Shown here in pieces: positions 8,016 through 16,122 of a DNA stretch of 64,000 nt (position 1 is the stretch's first letter; each line of letters opens with the position of its first letter). Position numbers and translations under genes: made by a program. The stretch covers positions 1 to 64,000 of the forward strand of contig LXYH01000005.1 of assembly GCA_001650895.1 (NCBI GenBank), in the 5' to 3' direction. Source of the DNA: Rhodobacteraceae bacterium EhC02 (lineage in GTDB: Bacteria > Pseudomonadota > Alphaproteobacteria > Rhodobacterales > Rhodobacteraceae). The notes under the pieces were generated by a model. That model worked only from the letters and a program-made list of their open reading frames with translations. It had not been told where the DNA came from and made no database searches.

Positions 8016-9458
8016 GTGCTGCATAGGAACCTGATTGCTGGCGAATGGCTGGCTGGCGAAAGTGAAATCGAAAACCGCAGCCCTTCGGATTTGAGTGACT
8101 TGATTGGCCTTTACGCGCAAGCGAGTTGCGACCAGCTTGATGCGACGCTGGATCAGGCACAGCAGGCACAGCGCGAGTGGGCAGCCTATGGAATCGAACG
8201 CAAGCAAGCGGTCTTGATGAGCATTGGCAACGAGATGATGGCGCGTGCCGAAGAGTTGGGAACGCTGTTGAGCCGTGAAGAGGGCAAGCCGATTGCTGAG
8301 GGCAAAGGCGAGGTCTACCGCGCGGGACAGTTTTTCACCTACTACGCAGCTGAATGTCTGCGCCAAATCGGGGAAAATGCCGACTCTGTGCGCCCCAATA
8401 TCGAAGTGGATGTTCGGCGCGAACCGATCGGTGTGGTTGCCGTTATCAGTCCGTGGAATTTCCCAACCGCAACGGCATCTTGGAAAATTGCACCTGCGCT
8501 TTGCTATGGCAACGCGGTCGTGTGGAAGCCTGCCAATATGACGCCGGCCTCAGCCTATGCGTTGACCGAAATTATTTCACGCCAGGATATCCCTAAGGGC
8601 CTCTTTAGTCTGGTGATGGGATCGGGCAGCAGCATTGGCCAGCGCCTTGTGGAAAGCGCCAAGGTGAACGCCGTGACGTTCACCGGCTCTGTCCCTGTCG
8701 GCAAAGGGATCGCCGCCGCGGCCATCCAGAACCTCACAAAAGTTCAAATGGAGATGGGGTCAAAAAACGCTCTGGCGGTCATGGATGATGCGGATCTCGA
8801 TCTTGCGGTCACTCTGGCTCTGGGTGGTGCTTTTGGCGGCACGGGACAGAAATGCACAGCGTCGTCACGACTGGTTGTTCATGATGCGATCCACGGTGCC
8901 TTTGTCGAAAAGCTTGTTGCGGGAGCCAAAGCGATGAAGGTCGGTCATGCGCTTGAGGCCGGCACACAAATGGGACCGGTGGTCAGCGCGACACAGTTGG
9001 CCGAAAACTTGGCCTATGTTGATCTTGGCAAATCTGAAGGGGCGGAGCTGGCCTGTGGTGGTGAGCGTCTTGAGATGCCGCATGACGGGTTTTACATGTC
9101 TCCGGGCGTTTTCCTTAGCACGCGCAACGATTTTCGCATCAACCGAGAAGAAATGTTTGCGCCTCTGACATCTGTCATCAAGGTTGGCTGCTATGATGAA
9201 GCCTTGTCGGTTGTAAATGATACCCACTTTGGCCTGACATCGGGGATCGTCACCAGGAGCCTCGCTCGCGCAACGCATTTCCGCCGCAACGCGCGTACTG
9301 GTGTCGTAACCATCAACTTGCCTACCGCGGGTACCGATTACCATGTGCCCTTTGGCGGTCGGGGAGATAGTTCTTATGGATCGCGCGAACAGGGCAAGGC
9401 AGCTGCTGAGTTCTATACGACCGTAAAAACAGCGTATATCAGCGCAGGTCCGGTGTGA
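8016..9458 (+). CDS. Aldehyde dehydrogenase, 2-oxoglutarate-semialdehyde dehydrogenase-like
   Basis: A 480-residue NAD(P)-dependent aldehyde dehydrogenase. The segments NLIAGEW at the start, REPIGVVAVISPWNFPTATA, KPANMTPASAYALTEIISR, MEMGSKNALAV (general-base Glu) and GGTGQKCTASSR (catalytic Cys) follow the pattern of 2,5-dioxopentanoate (alpha-ketoglutaric semialdehyde) dehydrogenases, which form 2-oxoglutarate in hydroxyproline and pentose routes. Substrate identity is inferred from family resemblance only. I chose the GTG at 8016 because GAGATGG lies just upstream; a TTG at 8004 in the same frame is possible and no ATG is available. It heads a tightly packed operon with the M19-like gene, overlapping it by one base. 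Confidence 0.85.
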   Translation: MLHRNLIAGEWLAGESEIENRSPSDLSDLIGLYAQASCDQLDATLDQAQQAQREWAAYGIERKQAVLMSIGNEMMARAEELGTLLSREEGKPIAEGKGEVYRAGQFFTYYAAECLRQIGENADSVRPNIEVDVRREPIGVVAVISPWNFPTATASWKIAPALCYGNAVVWKPANMTPASAYALTEIISRQDIPKGLFSLVMGSGSSIGQRLVESAKVNAVTFTGSVPVGKGIAAAAIQNLTKVQMEMGSKNALAVMDDADLDLAVTLALGGAFGGTGQKCTASSRLVVHDAIHGAFVEKLVAGAKAMKVGHALEAGTQMGPVVSATQLAENLAYVDLGKSEGAELACGGERLEMPHDGFYMSPGVFLSTRNDFRINREEMFAPLTSVIKVGCYDEALSVVNDTHFGLTSGIVTRSLARATHFRRNARTGVVTINLPTAGTDYHVPFGGRGDSSYGSREQGKAAAEFYTTVKTAYISAGPV

Positions 9459-10441
9459 TGCGTATCGATGCCCTTCAATATGCGAACTGGTCAGAAGAGA
9501 TTTTCCAACAGCTGCGCGAGGGGGGCGTGGACGCGATCCACGTCACTATCGCCTATCATGAGAACTTTCGTGAAACGGTTCTGAATTTCGAACGGTGGAA
9601 CCGCTGGTTCGAGCAATATGAACATTTGATCATGAAAGGTCTTTGGGCGCGCGATATTGATCGTGCGCGCGAAACAGGCCGGACGGCCGTGTTTTTCGGA
9701 TTTCAGAATCCGTCGCCGATGGAAGACGATATCGGGTTGGTTGAAATACTGCACACGCTCGGCGCGCGTTTCATGCAGTTGACCTATAACAACCAATCAT
9801 TGCTGGCGACCGGATGCTACGAGGCTGAGGACTCCGGCATAACCAGGATGGGGCGTCAGGTCATCAAGGAAATGAACCGCGTCGGCCTTGTCATCGACAT
9901 GAGCCATTCGGGGGATCGCTCAACCATCGAGGCCGCGGATATATCGGAACGGCCCATCGTGATCACCCATGCCAATCCGTTTGAATGGTCCCCCGCTTTG
10001 AGGAATAAAAAGGACAATGTCATCCGTGCAGTCACTGAAAACGGCGGGATGATTGGATTTTCGCTTTATCCACACCATCTCAAGGACAAATCAAACTGTT
10101 CTATAGAGGAGTTCTGCGGGATGGTGGCACGTGCGGCGGATCGCTTTGGGGTCAAGAACATCGGAATTGGCTCTGACTTGTGTCAGAACCAGCCCGACAG
10201 CGTTGTCGAGTGGATGCGCGTCGGTCGGTGGAGCAAAGACATCGACTATGGAGAAGGCTCCGCCACGGCAGCGGGGTTCCCTCCGATGCCACACTGGTTC
10301 AAGGACAACCGCGACTTTGGCAACCTCGAGCGGGGTCTGCGCGACGTCGGAATGAATGCCGAAGAGATTGCAGCGGTCATGGGGAAAAATTGGTATCGCT
10401 TTTTTGAAGAGAACTTTGTCCCGCAAGGCACCCTGAAATGA
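9458..10441 (+). CDS. M19 (renal dipeptidase)-family protein with an altered metal site
   Basis: A 327-residue member of the M19 amidohydrolase family, shown by MGRQVIKEMNRVGLVIDMSH and IVITHANP (His150 and His171, second-metal ligands) and IGIGSDL near residue 238. The first metal site of true dipeptidases needs His-x-Asp near the N-terminus and a bridging Glu. Here the N-terminus reads MRIDALQYANW and the Glu region reads FFGFQNPSP, so His, Asp and Glu are replaced by Leu6, Tyr8 and Gln83. The protein is therefore unlikely to be an ordinary binuclear dipeptidase; a one-metal hydrolase on a small amide or ring substrate is possible. The ATG at 9458 overlaps the dehydrogenase stop; the 3' end overlaps the next gene by ATGA. 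Confidence 0.85.
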   Translation: MRIDALQYANWSEEIFQQLREGGVDAIHVTIAYHENFRETVLNFERWNRWFEQYEHLIMKGLWARDIDRARETGRTAVFFGFQNPSPMEDDIGLVEILHTLGARFMQLTYNNQSLLATGCYEAEDSGITRMGRQVIKEMNRVGLVIDMSHSGDRSTIEAADISERPIVITHANPFEWSPALRNKKDNVIRAVTENGGMIGFSLYPHHLKDKSNCSIEEFCGMVARAADRFGVKNIGIGSDLCQNQPDSVVEWMRVGRWSKDIDYGEGSATAAGFPPMPHWFKDNRDFGNLERGLRDVGMNAEEIAAVMGKNWYRFFEENFVPQGTLK

Positions 10442-12105
10442 TCGCGCGCCGTTCTCCAGATGTGGTGATGACACTCGCCCGTCTTGGATCTCTGCATCAA
10501 TCACGGTTGAGTTTTATGCGGCAGTTGACGCGGCGGATGGCGCGTGAGGCATGGACGTTCCGGACACATACCTTCGACATTGACGATCAGGGGGTTGGCC
10601 ATGCGGTGTATACCGCACAGGGCCCGGAACGTGTCTATTCCCTGGTTGCCTTTGCCCATGATTTGCCGCCCGAGATGCGGTCTGACCGCGTCATTGCAAC
10701 GGCTTGGGATGCGACGTTCACGCTATTTGACGGTGTTCCCTCCGCCGAAGACATTGATCGCCTTTCGCAGAATATACCTGTCCAGGAAGCTGGCCGTGTG
10801 AGTGAGCGGGAGTTGACGGTAAGCCGTGCCAATCGATCTGTAAGGCTGTGGGAGCACTTTGTTGATGCTTTGGCAGCGGGGCAACAACCTGATCCTGATC
10901 AACTCGAAGCAGTTGGGTACTTGATGCGCACAACGGCTGTTTACGGGTCCGGCAAGCTTGGTGCTGCTGATCGCGAAGTGATCGAAAATCGTCCTGAAAT
11001 GCAGGCGCCATTTCAGGCTGAAATGCTGACTGTGTACCTTATCCGTTGGTTCGTTCGGGATCTCGTCGAACATATGGCCCGTGCAAAAGGCGGCGCTAAC
11101 GCCGTGCGGCTGGATCCCGGTATGGCGCGGCGGCTTGGGATCGGGAACTCGACCGGGTTGGGCATGGCGCCGTTCATCGTCAATCACCCAGTGCTGTTCA
11201 ATAATTGGATCATGGCGCGAGAAGAAGCCATTGCCCGTGTGCGTAGCATTGATCAGGCCGCTGAGGATGATGTCACATGTTTCACCGACTTGCTCGGGCG
11301 CGCCGAGATATCCGTTGCGGCCTGGCGCACTGAGCATCCGGTTCAGATCGCAAAGCTGAATGATCTCAAGGCCGATATCGGAATTCTCAAATCTCATCTG
11401 ATGTCTGTCAATTGGAACGCCCACCTGCCTTGGGATGATCTTTTGAATTGGTCCGAAGGTCATCTTTCCTCAGAAGGTCAGGAGTGGTTGGCTTCGCTTG
11501 TGCTGGAGCCTTATGGCGATATCGTTGACGGGCTATGCAGTTGCATGGCCGACAGCTATTCGCAGGCCAACATCATCAATGGTGCAATGCCTCTTAAGGA
11601 TGTGCGTGAATTGATCGAACAAAGCTTTGGATGGGCTTTGGCGGTTGATTGGGCCGATCCGGCGCAGACGGCGCTGGCTTGGTATGTGTCGGAAGAAAAG
11701 CTCGAACCGCGTTTGGGCAATCGGTTCGAGGAGCCGATCGCATCCTACGAACAACCGCTCGCTCCTGCACGGGACGCTGCTGAAGCCTATCGAAAGGCCG
11801 GAAAATTTCCGGGCGATGCGACGACAGCTGCATTTCTGGAAAAACACCCCGAATGCAGACACACTGTTCGACGTGCTCAGATGGCCCGTTTCGCACCCTA
11901 TGCGGAAATTCGGTCCAACACGATTGCATCAGATGTTTTGCCGATCGACATGTTGCGGGCAAAACTTTCATTTTTCGGGGTAACACATTTTGACCCTCGT
12001 TCTGATCGGTGGGTGCGGGTGTGTATGTATGCAGGCGCGCCATATCCTTTGGACTTGAGTAGTCACAACTTTGACCACTGGATCTATCCCGAGGCCATCC
12101 AATGA
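10438..12105 (+). CDS. Conserved-looking protein of unknown function, 555 residues
   Basis: I do not recognise this family. The protein is 555 residues, probably cytoplasmic (no signal peptide or membrane segment), largely helical and acidic. Visible landmarks are a central segment RRLGIGNSTGLGMAPFIVNH, a CSCMADSYSQANIINGAMPL stretch near residue 370, HPECRHTVRRAQMARFAPYA near 485, and an aromatic C-terminus (SSHNFDHWIYPEAIQ). It overlaps the M19-like gene upstream and the DUF3726 gene downstream by ATGA each, so all three are translationally coupled and probably work on one substrate. No nucleotide-binding or classical catalytic motif is evident. It could be an enzyme of the pathway or a scaffold for DUF3726. 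Confidence 0.85.
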   Translation: MIARRSPDVVMTLARLGSLHQSRLSFMRQLTRRMAREAWTFRTHTFDIDDQGVGHAVYTAQGPERVYSLVAFAHDLPPEMRSDRVIATAWDATFTLFDGVPSAEDIDRLSQNIPVQEAGRVSERELTVSRANRSVRLWEHFVDALAAGQQPDPDQLEAVGYLMRTTAVYGSGKLGAADREVIENRPEMQAPFQAEMLTVYLIRWFVRDLVEHMARAKGGANAVRLDPGMARRLGIGNSTGLGMAPFIVNHPVLFNNWIMAREEAIARVRSIDQAAEDDVTCFTDLLGRAEISVAAWRTEHPVQIAKLNDLKADIGILKSHLMSVNWNAHLPWDDLLNWSEGHLSSEGQEWLASLVLEPYGDIVDGLCSCMADSYSQANIINGAMPLKDVRELIEQSFGWALAVDWADPAQTALAWYVSEEKLEPRLGNRFEEPIASYEQPLAPARDAAEAYRKAGKFPGDATTAAFLEKHPECRHTVRRAQMARFAPYAEIRSNTIASDVLPIDMLRAKLSFFGVTHFDPRSDRWVRVCMYAGAPYPLDLSSHNFDHWIYPEAIQ

Positions 12106-12674
12106 CCATGTCGCTCAATGAAGTGGATGCGATGGTCCGCAAGGCTGCGCGTGGCGCTGGCCTTGATTGGGGTTTGGCAGAAGAGGCGGGTCGTGCCGCA
12201 CGGTGGCTGTGTGCCCAGGGACAGGACGGTGTCGGTGCCGCGGCCAAGGCCTTGGCGGGCCCCAAAACGGATCGCTGTACTGTTTCGTCGGGTGCGCGTT
12301 TGGCAGACTGTGCTGCCGACTTGCGCAATGGTCCAGCCCGGTTCAAGGATGTGTTGACCCCCCAGCTGTTTTTACCGTTTGCCGCCCTGGCCGCAAAAAT
12401 GTTGCAGGTGACGATTGAAGTCGACTGTGATGGGCATCGCGCCATGACTGATGGGCAGTCCTTGACCCTGTCAGATGACTTTCCCGATCACGCATCGATT
12501 GTAACCGTTCGCGTGATTGATGTCCCGGTTGGCATCGAGTGCCCGATGTCTCGCGCAATGCCGGATCCGGAAGACTGGGCTCAACTGGAAGCCCTCGCAA
12601 AGCTTACCTATGCCCCGGCAACCGATGAAAGCCGCCTGAATGGCGCTGGTGCCGGATTGTCCGACAATGATTGA
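12102..12674 (+). CDS. DUF3726 family protein
   Basis: A 190-residue protein whose N-terminus (SLNEVDAMVRKAARGAGLDW, then GLAEEAGRAARWL) matches the DUF3726 family pattern. No biochemical function is known to me for this family. The remainder is alanine-rich, with two short Asp/His-containing strands (DCDGHRAM; DFPDHASIVTVRVIDVP) that hint at a mixed alpha/beta fold. It overlaps the 555-residue protein upstream by four bases and is 12 bases from the Ldh2-family gene downstream. The strict coupling to the 555-residue protein suggests that the two form a complex. Confidence 0.8.
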   Translation: MTMSLNEVDAMVRKAARGAGLDWGLAEEAGRAARWLCAQGQDGVGAAAKALAGPKTDRCTVSSGARLADCAADLRNGPARFKDVLTPQLFLPFAALAAKMLQVTIEVDCDGHRAMTDGQSLTLSDDFPDHASIVTVRVIDVPVGIECPMSRAMPDPEDWAQLEALAKLTYAPATDESRLNGAGAGLSDND

Positions 12675-12686
12675 TCAGAGGCTCCC

Positions 12687-13697
12687 ATGATTGAAACCCG
12701 CACAATGTCGCTACAAGCGATTGAAGAACTTGCAATGCGCGCACTTGTGGCAGCAGGAACCTCGGAAAAAAACGCACGTTCTCTTGCTATCGCGACTGCA
12801 GCGACCGAAGCTGACGGCGTGTCGAGCCACGGGCTTGCCTATATCCCGATCTACTGTGAGCATGTGCAATGTGGCAAGGTCGATGGACAGGCCGTTCCGC
12901 TGCTCACGCGCCCTCGGCCTGGAGTGGTGAAAGTGGATGCGGCAACCGGATTTCCTCATGCTGCAATTGATCAAGGTTTCGCTCAGCTCATCCCGCTTGC
13001 CAAGGAATTGGGAGTTGCCGCTCTGGCAATCGACAACAGCTATAACTGTGGTGTGCTGGGGTATCACACCTACCGCCTTGCAAAGGCGGGTTTGGTAGGA
13101 ATTGGGTTTACCAATGCCCCTGCCTCGATTGCGCCATCTGGAGGGGCAAAGCCGGTCGTCGGAACGAACCCATTTTCTGTCGCTGTACCAAGCGAGAATG
13201 GCGAACCCGTCATTCTGATTGATCAATCGGCAAGTACGATCGCAAAGTCCGAAGTGATGAAACATGCACGTGAGGGGCGGCCCATTCCGGTTGGATGGGC
13301 TCTCGACCCAGAAGGCAATCCGACGACAGACCCTCAGGTTGGCTTGAAAGGGTCAATGTCACCGTCGGGTGGTTACAAGGGTGTCGGTATCGCCTTGCTG
13401 ACCGAATTGATGGCGGCAGCGCTGACGGGCGCAACCTTGGGTGTTGATGCTTCACCGTTTTCCGGAACCGCGGGCGGACCCCCGAAGACCGGACAGTTCT
13501 TTCTAGCTATCGATCCGGCGGCCACTTCGGGTGGGCATTTTGCTGATCGTGTGTCACGCCTCGTATCGGTGTTCCACGATCAAGACGGTGCTCATCTTCC
13601 CGGTGATGGGCGTCGCGCAAAAAGAGCCAAGGCACAGCTCGCTGGTGTCGCAGTAAATGTCGCGATCCTCGATAAAATCGACGCAATCATCAACTGA
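12687..13697 (+). CDS. Ldh2/malate dehydrogenase-family NAD(P)-dependent oxidoreductase
   Basis: A 336-residue member of the malate/L-lactate dehydrogenase type 2 family (YlbC/DpkA/AllD fold). The catalytic His sits in SSHGL near residue 50, and further family blocks are SYNCGVLGYHTY, GTNPFSVAVP, WALDPEGNPTTDP and GGYKGVGIALL. Characterised relatives reduce 2-oxo acids, ureidoglycolate, or cyclic imines such as delta1-pyrroline- and delta1-piperideine-2-carboxylate, and one makes N-methyl-L-amino acids. The neighbouring N-demethylating oxidase and betaine importer make an imine or N-methylamino-acid substrate attractive, but this is inference. It is the last gene of the operon and is followed by a hairpin. 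Confidence 0.88.
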   Translation: MIETRTMSLQAIEELAMRALVAAGTSEKNARSLAIATAATEADGVSSHGLAYIPIYCEHVQCGKVDGQAVPLLTRPRPGVVKVDAATGFPHAAIDQGFAQLIPLAKELGVAALAIDNSYNCGVLGYHTYRLAKAGLVGIGFTNAPASIAPSGGAKPVVGTNPFSVAVPSENGEPVILIDQSASTIAKSEVMKHAREGRPIPVGWALDPEGNPTTDPQVGLKGSMSPSGGYKGVGIALLTELMAAALTGATLGVDASPFSGTAGGPPKTGQFFLAIDPAATSGGHFADRVSRLVSVFHDQDGAHLPGDGRRAKRAKAQLAGVAVNVAILDKIDAIIN

Positions 13698-13727
13698 GTT
13701 GGCGTGAGCTTGTGAGAGAATTCTGGA

Positions 13728-13762
13728 AGGCGGACACCACAGAAATGGTGTGGTCTCCGCCT
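13728..13762 (+). terminator. Hairpin after the dehydrogenase operon
   Basis: Bases 13728-13741 and 13749-13762 pair over 14 positions with one mismatch around a 7-base loop, 30 bases after the Ldh2-family stop. There is no T-run, so it may be a weak or factor-assisted terminator or an mRNA-stabilising hairpin. Confidence 0.55.
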
Positions 13763-14026
13763 ATCCATGCGCTTGGGTTCTGTTGCTTTCCCACTTCAAT
13801 AAATGTGTAACTGAGTTTAGAAATATTTGTTTGCCTGAAGGCCCTTCTTCCTGAATATTTGACAGGCCTGTTGCTCGGTTTTGGCGTGGTCCTTGCTGAA
13901 TTTAAGAGTGCAAATGAAATGGCCGTCGTCGCATCGCGCAAACGCAATGCGAAATGAAAATTTGCAGTTTGCGGCGGGAACAAGCCGTTCTGCACTGGAA
14001 CTCAGAAATACTCAGGGAGAGTAAAT
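13763..14026 (+). promoter_or_regulatory. Upstream region of the betaine-type importer
   Basis: No gene is supported in this 264-base leader. A TTGACA at 13859-13864 could be a -35 element, but I see no good -10 at standard distance. AGGGAGAG at 14014-14021 is a clear ribosome-binding site for the ATG at 14027. Confidence 0.4.
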
Positions 14027-14989
14027 ATGAAAAAACTACTGCTTGCCGGCGCTTTTGGCGCACTTGCTGCTCCGACTGCGGCCCTGGCCGAATGCGGTGA
14101 GGTTTCGGTTGCCGAAATGAACTGGTCATCTGCCTCTATCATCAGCAAGATCACTGAATTCTTGATGGTTCAAGGCTATGGCTGCGACGTCACTTTGGTG
14201 CCCTCTGCAACGACCACTGCGGTAACGTCGTTGGCAGAAAACAATGAACCGGATGTTGTGCCGGAACTCTGGGTCAATTCGGCACCGCTTTACAACCAGC
14301 TTGAAGCTGAAGGTAAGGCAATCACCGCAGCGAACGTTTTCTCTGATGGTGGTACCGAAGCCTGGTTTGTTCCAGATTACGTCGTCGCGGAACACCCTGA
14401 ATTGGCGACCATCGATGGTATTCTTGCCAATCCCGAATTGGTTGGTGGCCGTTTCCATAACTGTCCCGATGGTTGGGGCTGCCGTATCGCCAACGACAAT
14501 CTGGTAAAAGCGTTCGACTTTGCCGGGCATGGTATGGAAGTGTTCAACCACGGTTCGGGTGAAACGCTGGCGGCTGCAATGGCATCGGCTTATGAAAACA
14601 AAGAGCCGTTCTTTGGCTACATGTATGGCCCGACTGCCGTTCTGGGACGTTACGCGATGGTTGCCGTAGACATGGGGCCATATGATGCCGATATCCACGC
14701 ATGCAACCAGACGGTTGATTGTGCGACACCGGCCAAATCGTCCTATCCTGCTGCACCGGTCTTGACGGTTGTGACTGCAGATTTTGCCGAGCGTAACCCC
14801 GAGGCCTTTGATCTCGTCAGCAAGATCACTTTCACATCGCTCGAACTGAGCCAGCTTTTGGCATGGCAGGCCGACAACGGTGCATCCTCCGAAGAAGCCG
14901 CAGTCCATTTTCTCATGCAAAACAAGGACACTGTCATGGGGTGGGTCAGCGAAGAAGCCGCTGCCAAATTGAGCGCGATCCTCAAGTAA
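14027..14989 (+). CDS. ABC transporter substrate-binding protein, glycine betaine/proline type (OpuAC family)
   Basis: A 320-residue periplasmic protein with a signal peptide (MKKLLLAGAFGALAAPTAAL, cleavage after ALA). The mature part follows the OpuAC fold: AEMNWSSASI, PDVVPELWVNS, TEAWFVPDYV and CPDGWGCRIAN supply the tryptophans that normally cage a quaternary ammonium group. Cys pairs (HNCPDGWGC and CNQTVDC) may form disulfides in the periplasm. The transport ligand is most likely a betaine or other N-methylated zwitterion, which fits the demethylating oxidase upstream. A strong terminator-like hairpin separates it from the permease gene, so it is probably made in excess of the membrane parts. 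Confidence 0.9.
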   Translation: MKKLLLAGAFGALAAPTAALAECGEVSVAEMNWSSASIISKITEFLMVQGYGCDVTLVPSATTTAVTSLAENNEPDVVPELWVNSAPLYNQLEAEGKAITAANVFSDGGTEAWFVPDYVVAEHPELATIDGILANPELVGGRFHNCPDGWGCRIANDNLVKAFDFAGHGMEVFNHGSGETLAAAMASAYENKEPFFGYMYGPTAVLGRYAMVAVDMGPYDADIHACNQTVDCATPAKSSYPAAPVLTVVTADFAERNPEAFDLVSKITFTSLELSQLLAWQADNGASSEEAAVHFLMQNKDTVMGWVSEEAAAKLSAILK

Positions 14990-14997
14990 ACCAAATG

Positions 14998-15031
14998 CTG
15001 GGGCGGATATGAATCCGCCCCAGTTTTTTTT
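14998..15031 (+). terminator. Intrinsic terminator between binding-protein and permease genes
   Basis: A perfect 11-bp stem (CTGGGGCGGAT at 14998-15008 with ATCCGCCCCAG at 15013-15023), a 4-base loop and eight T residues (15024-15031). It begins nine bases after the binding-protein stop and precedes the permease start by 31 bases. It most likely causes partial termination inside the operon. Confidence 0.88.
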
Positions 15032-15062
15032 AATTGCATGAGTATGCAAAGAGGTCGGTCTG

Positions 15063-16112
15063 ATGGCGACATATGATTTTATCTTTGATGGCGCGGGTCT
15101 TAGGGACTGGTGCGGCGTCAAGGTGTCAACTGGACCGGTAACCATGGCCGAGCTTCTTGCGGGCGCAGGAAAGACTGAAAGCGGAAGCTTCTGGGATAAA
15201 GCGCTGGCCTTACCATTCCCGTCCTTGGACGCATTGAACGAAGCCTGTCCGTCGCTTGCGCGGACCCGTGATTTGACCAAGGCCGTCGAAAACGGATTCC
15301 TGGGTGCGAAAGACAGCCTGAAAGTTGTTCTTGACCCGTTGACCCAGCCACTGAGTTGGTTGCTCGAGGGCGCTCTCTGGCTCTTTGATGCGACGCCATG
15401 GTGGTTGATGATACCGCTGATCCTTCTGCTTGTGCATTTTGCGTCCAAATCTATCCAGCTGGTTGGTTTCGTGGCCTCTGCACTCTTGTTCCTGTCGTTT
15501 ATCGACCACTACTCATTCGCGATGGAGACGCTGTCGATCATCTTTGTCTGCGCGACACTCTGTGTGATATTCGGCGTGCCTATTGGCATTGCGATGTCTC
15601 GAAGTGATCGCATGCAGCGGATCATGATCCCGATATTGGATATGCTCCAAACCTTGCCAACGTTCGTTTATCTGATCCCGCTGATTTTCCTGTTCTCGGT
15701 GACTGAACCGAAACTCTACGGTATTGCGATAATCCTGTATGCCATTGTTCCTGTTGTCAGATTGACGGATCTGGGCATCCGGCTTGTCAATAAGGAAGTG
15801 ATCGAGGCCGCAGACGCCTTTGGCATGACCAAACGTCAGAAGCTCTACAGCGTTCAAATCCCTTTGGCGCTGCCCAACATTATGGCTGGCGTGAACCAGA
15901 CGATCATGATGAGCCTTGCCATGGTGGTGATTGCGTCGCTTGTTTCGGCCCCTGGTTTGGGCGTGTTGGTATTGCGCGGCATCCGCAACTTGGAGCTTGG
16001 TGTCGGGCTGGTTGCAGGCCTTGGAATCGTATTGCTCGCCGTCATTCTTGACCGCGTGACCAAGGCAGCGCTGGCGCGTGTAAATGCGTCGAATAGCGTC
16101 CCGCGCCACTAA
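15063..16112 (+). CDS. ABC transporter permease, glycine betaine/proline type (OpuAB/ProW family)
   Basis: A 349-residue integral membrane protein. About 115 soluble residues precede the membrane part, which starts near WWLMIPLILLLVHFA and has about six to seven segments. The binding-protein-dependent permease signature with the EAADAFGMTKRQKLYSVQIP coupling helix lies near residue 260, followed by LALPNIMAGVNQTIMMSLAM, typical of ProW-type permeases. The long N-terminal extension occurs in this family. It partners the binding protein and the ATPase on either side; the ATPase start lies 10 bases after its stop. Confidence 0.92.
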   Translation: MATYDFIFDGAGLRDWCGVKVSTGPVTMAELLAGAGKTESGSFWDKALALPFPSLDALNEACPSLARTRDLTKAVENGFLGAKDSLKVVLDPLTQPLSWLLEGALWLFDATPWWLMIPLILLLVHFASKSIQLVGFVASALLFLSFIDHYSFAMETLSIIFVCATLCVIFGVPIGIAMSRSDRMQRIMIPILDMLQTLPTFVYLIPLIFLFSVTEPKLYGIAIILYAIVPVVRLTDLGIRLVNKEVIEAADAFGMTKRQKLYSVQIPLALPNIMAGVNQTIMMSLAMVVIASLVSAPGLGVLVLRGIRNLELGVGLVAGLGIVLLAVILDRVTKAALARVNASNSVPRH

Positions 16113-16122
16113 GGATCGAAAA

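Noticed and set aside
9458-10441. Annotation as a functional membrane dipeptidase
   Set aside because: Three of the five metal ligands of the family are missing.
13859-13864. TTGACA as a sigma-70 -35 box for the importer
   Set aside because: No acceptable -10 element at 16-18 bases; mentioned only as a possibility in the leader entry.
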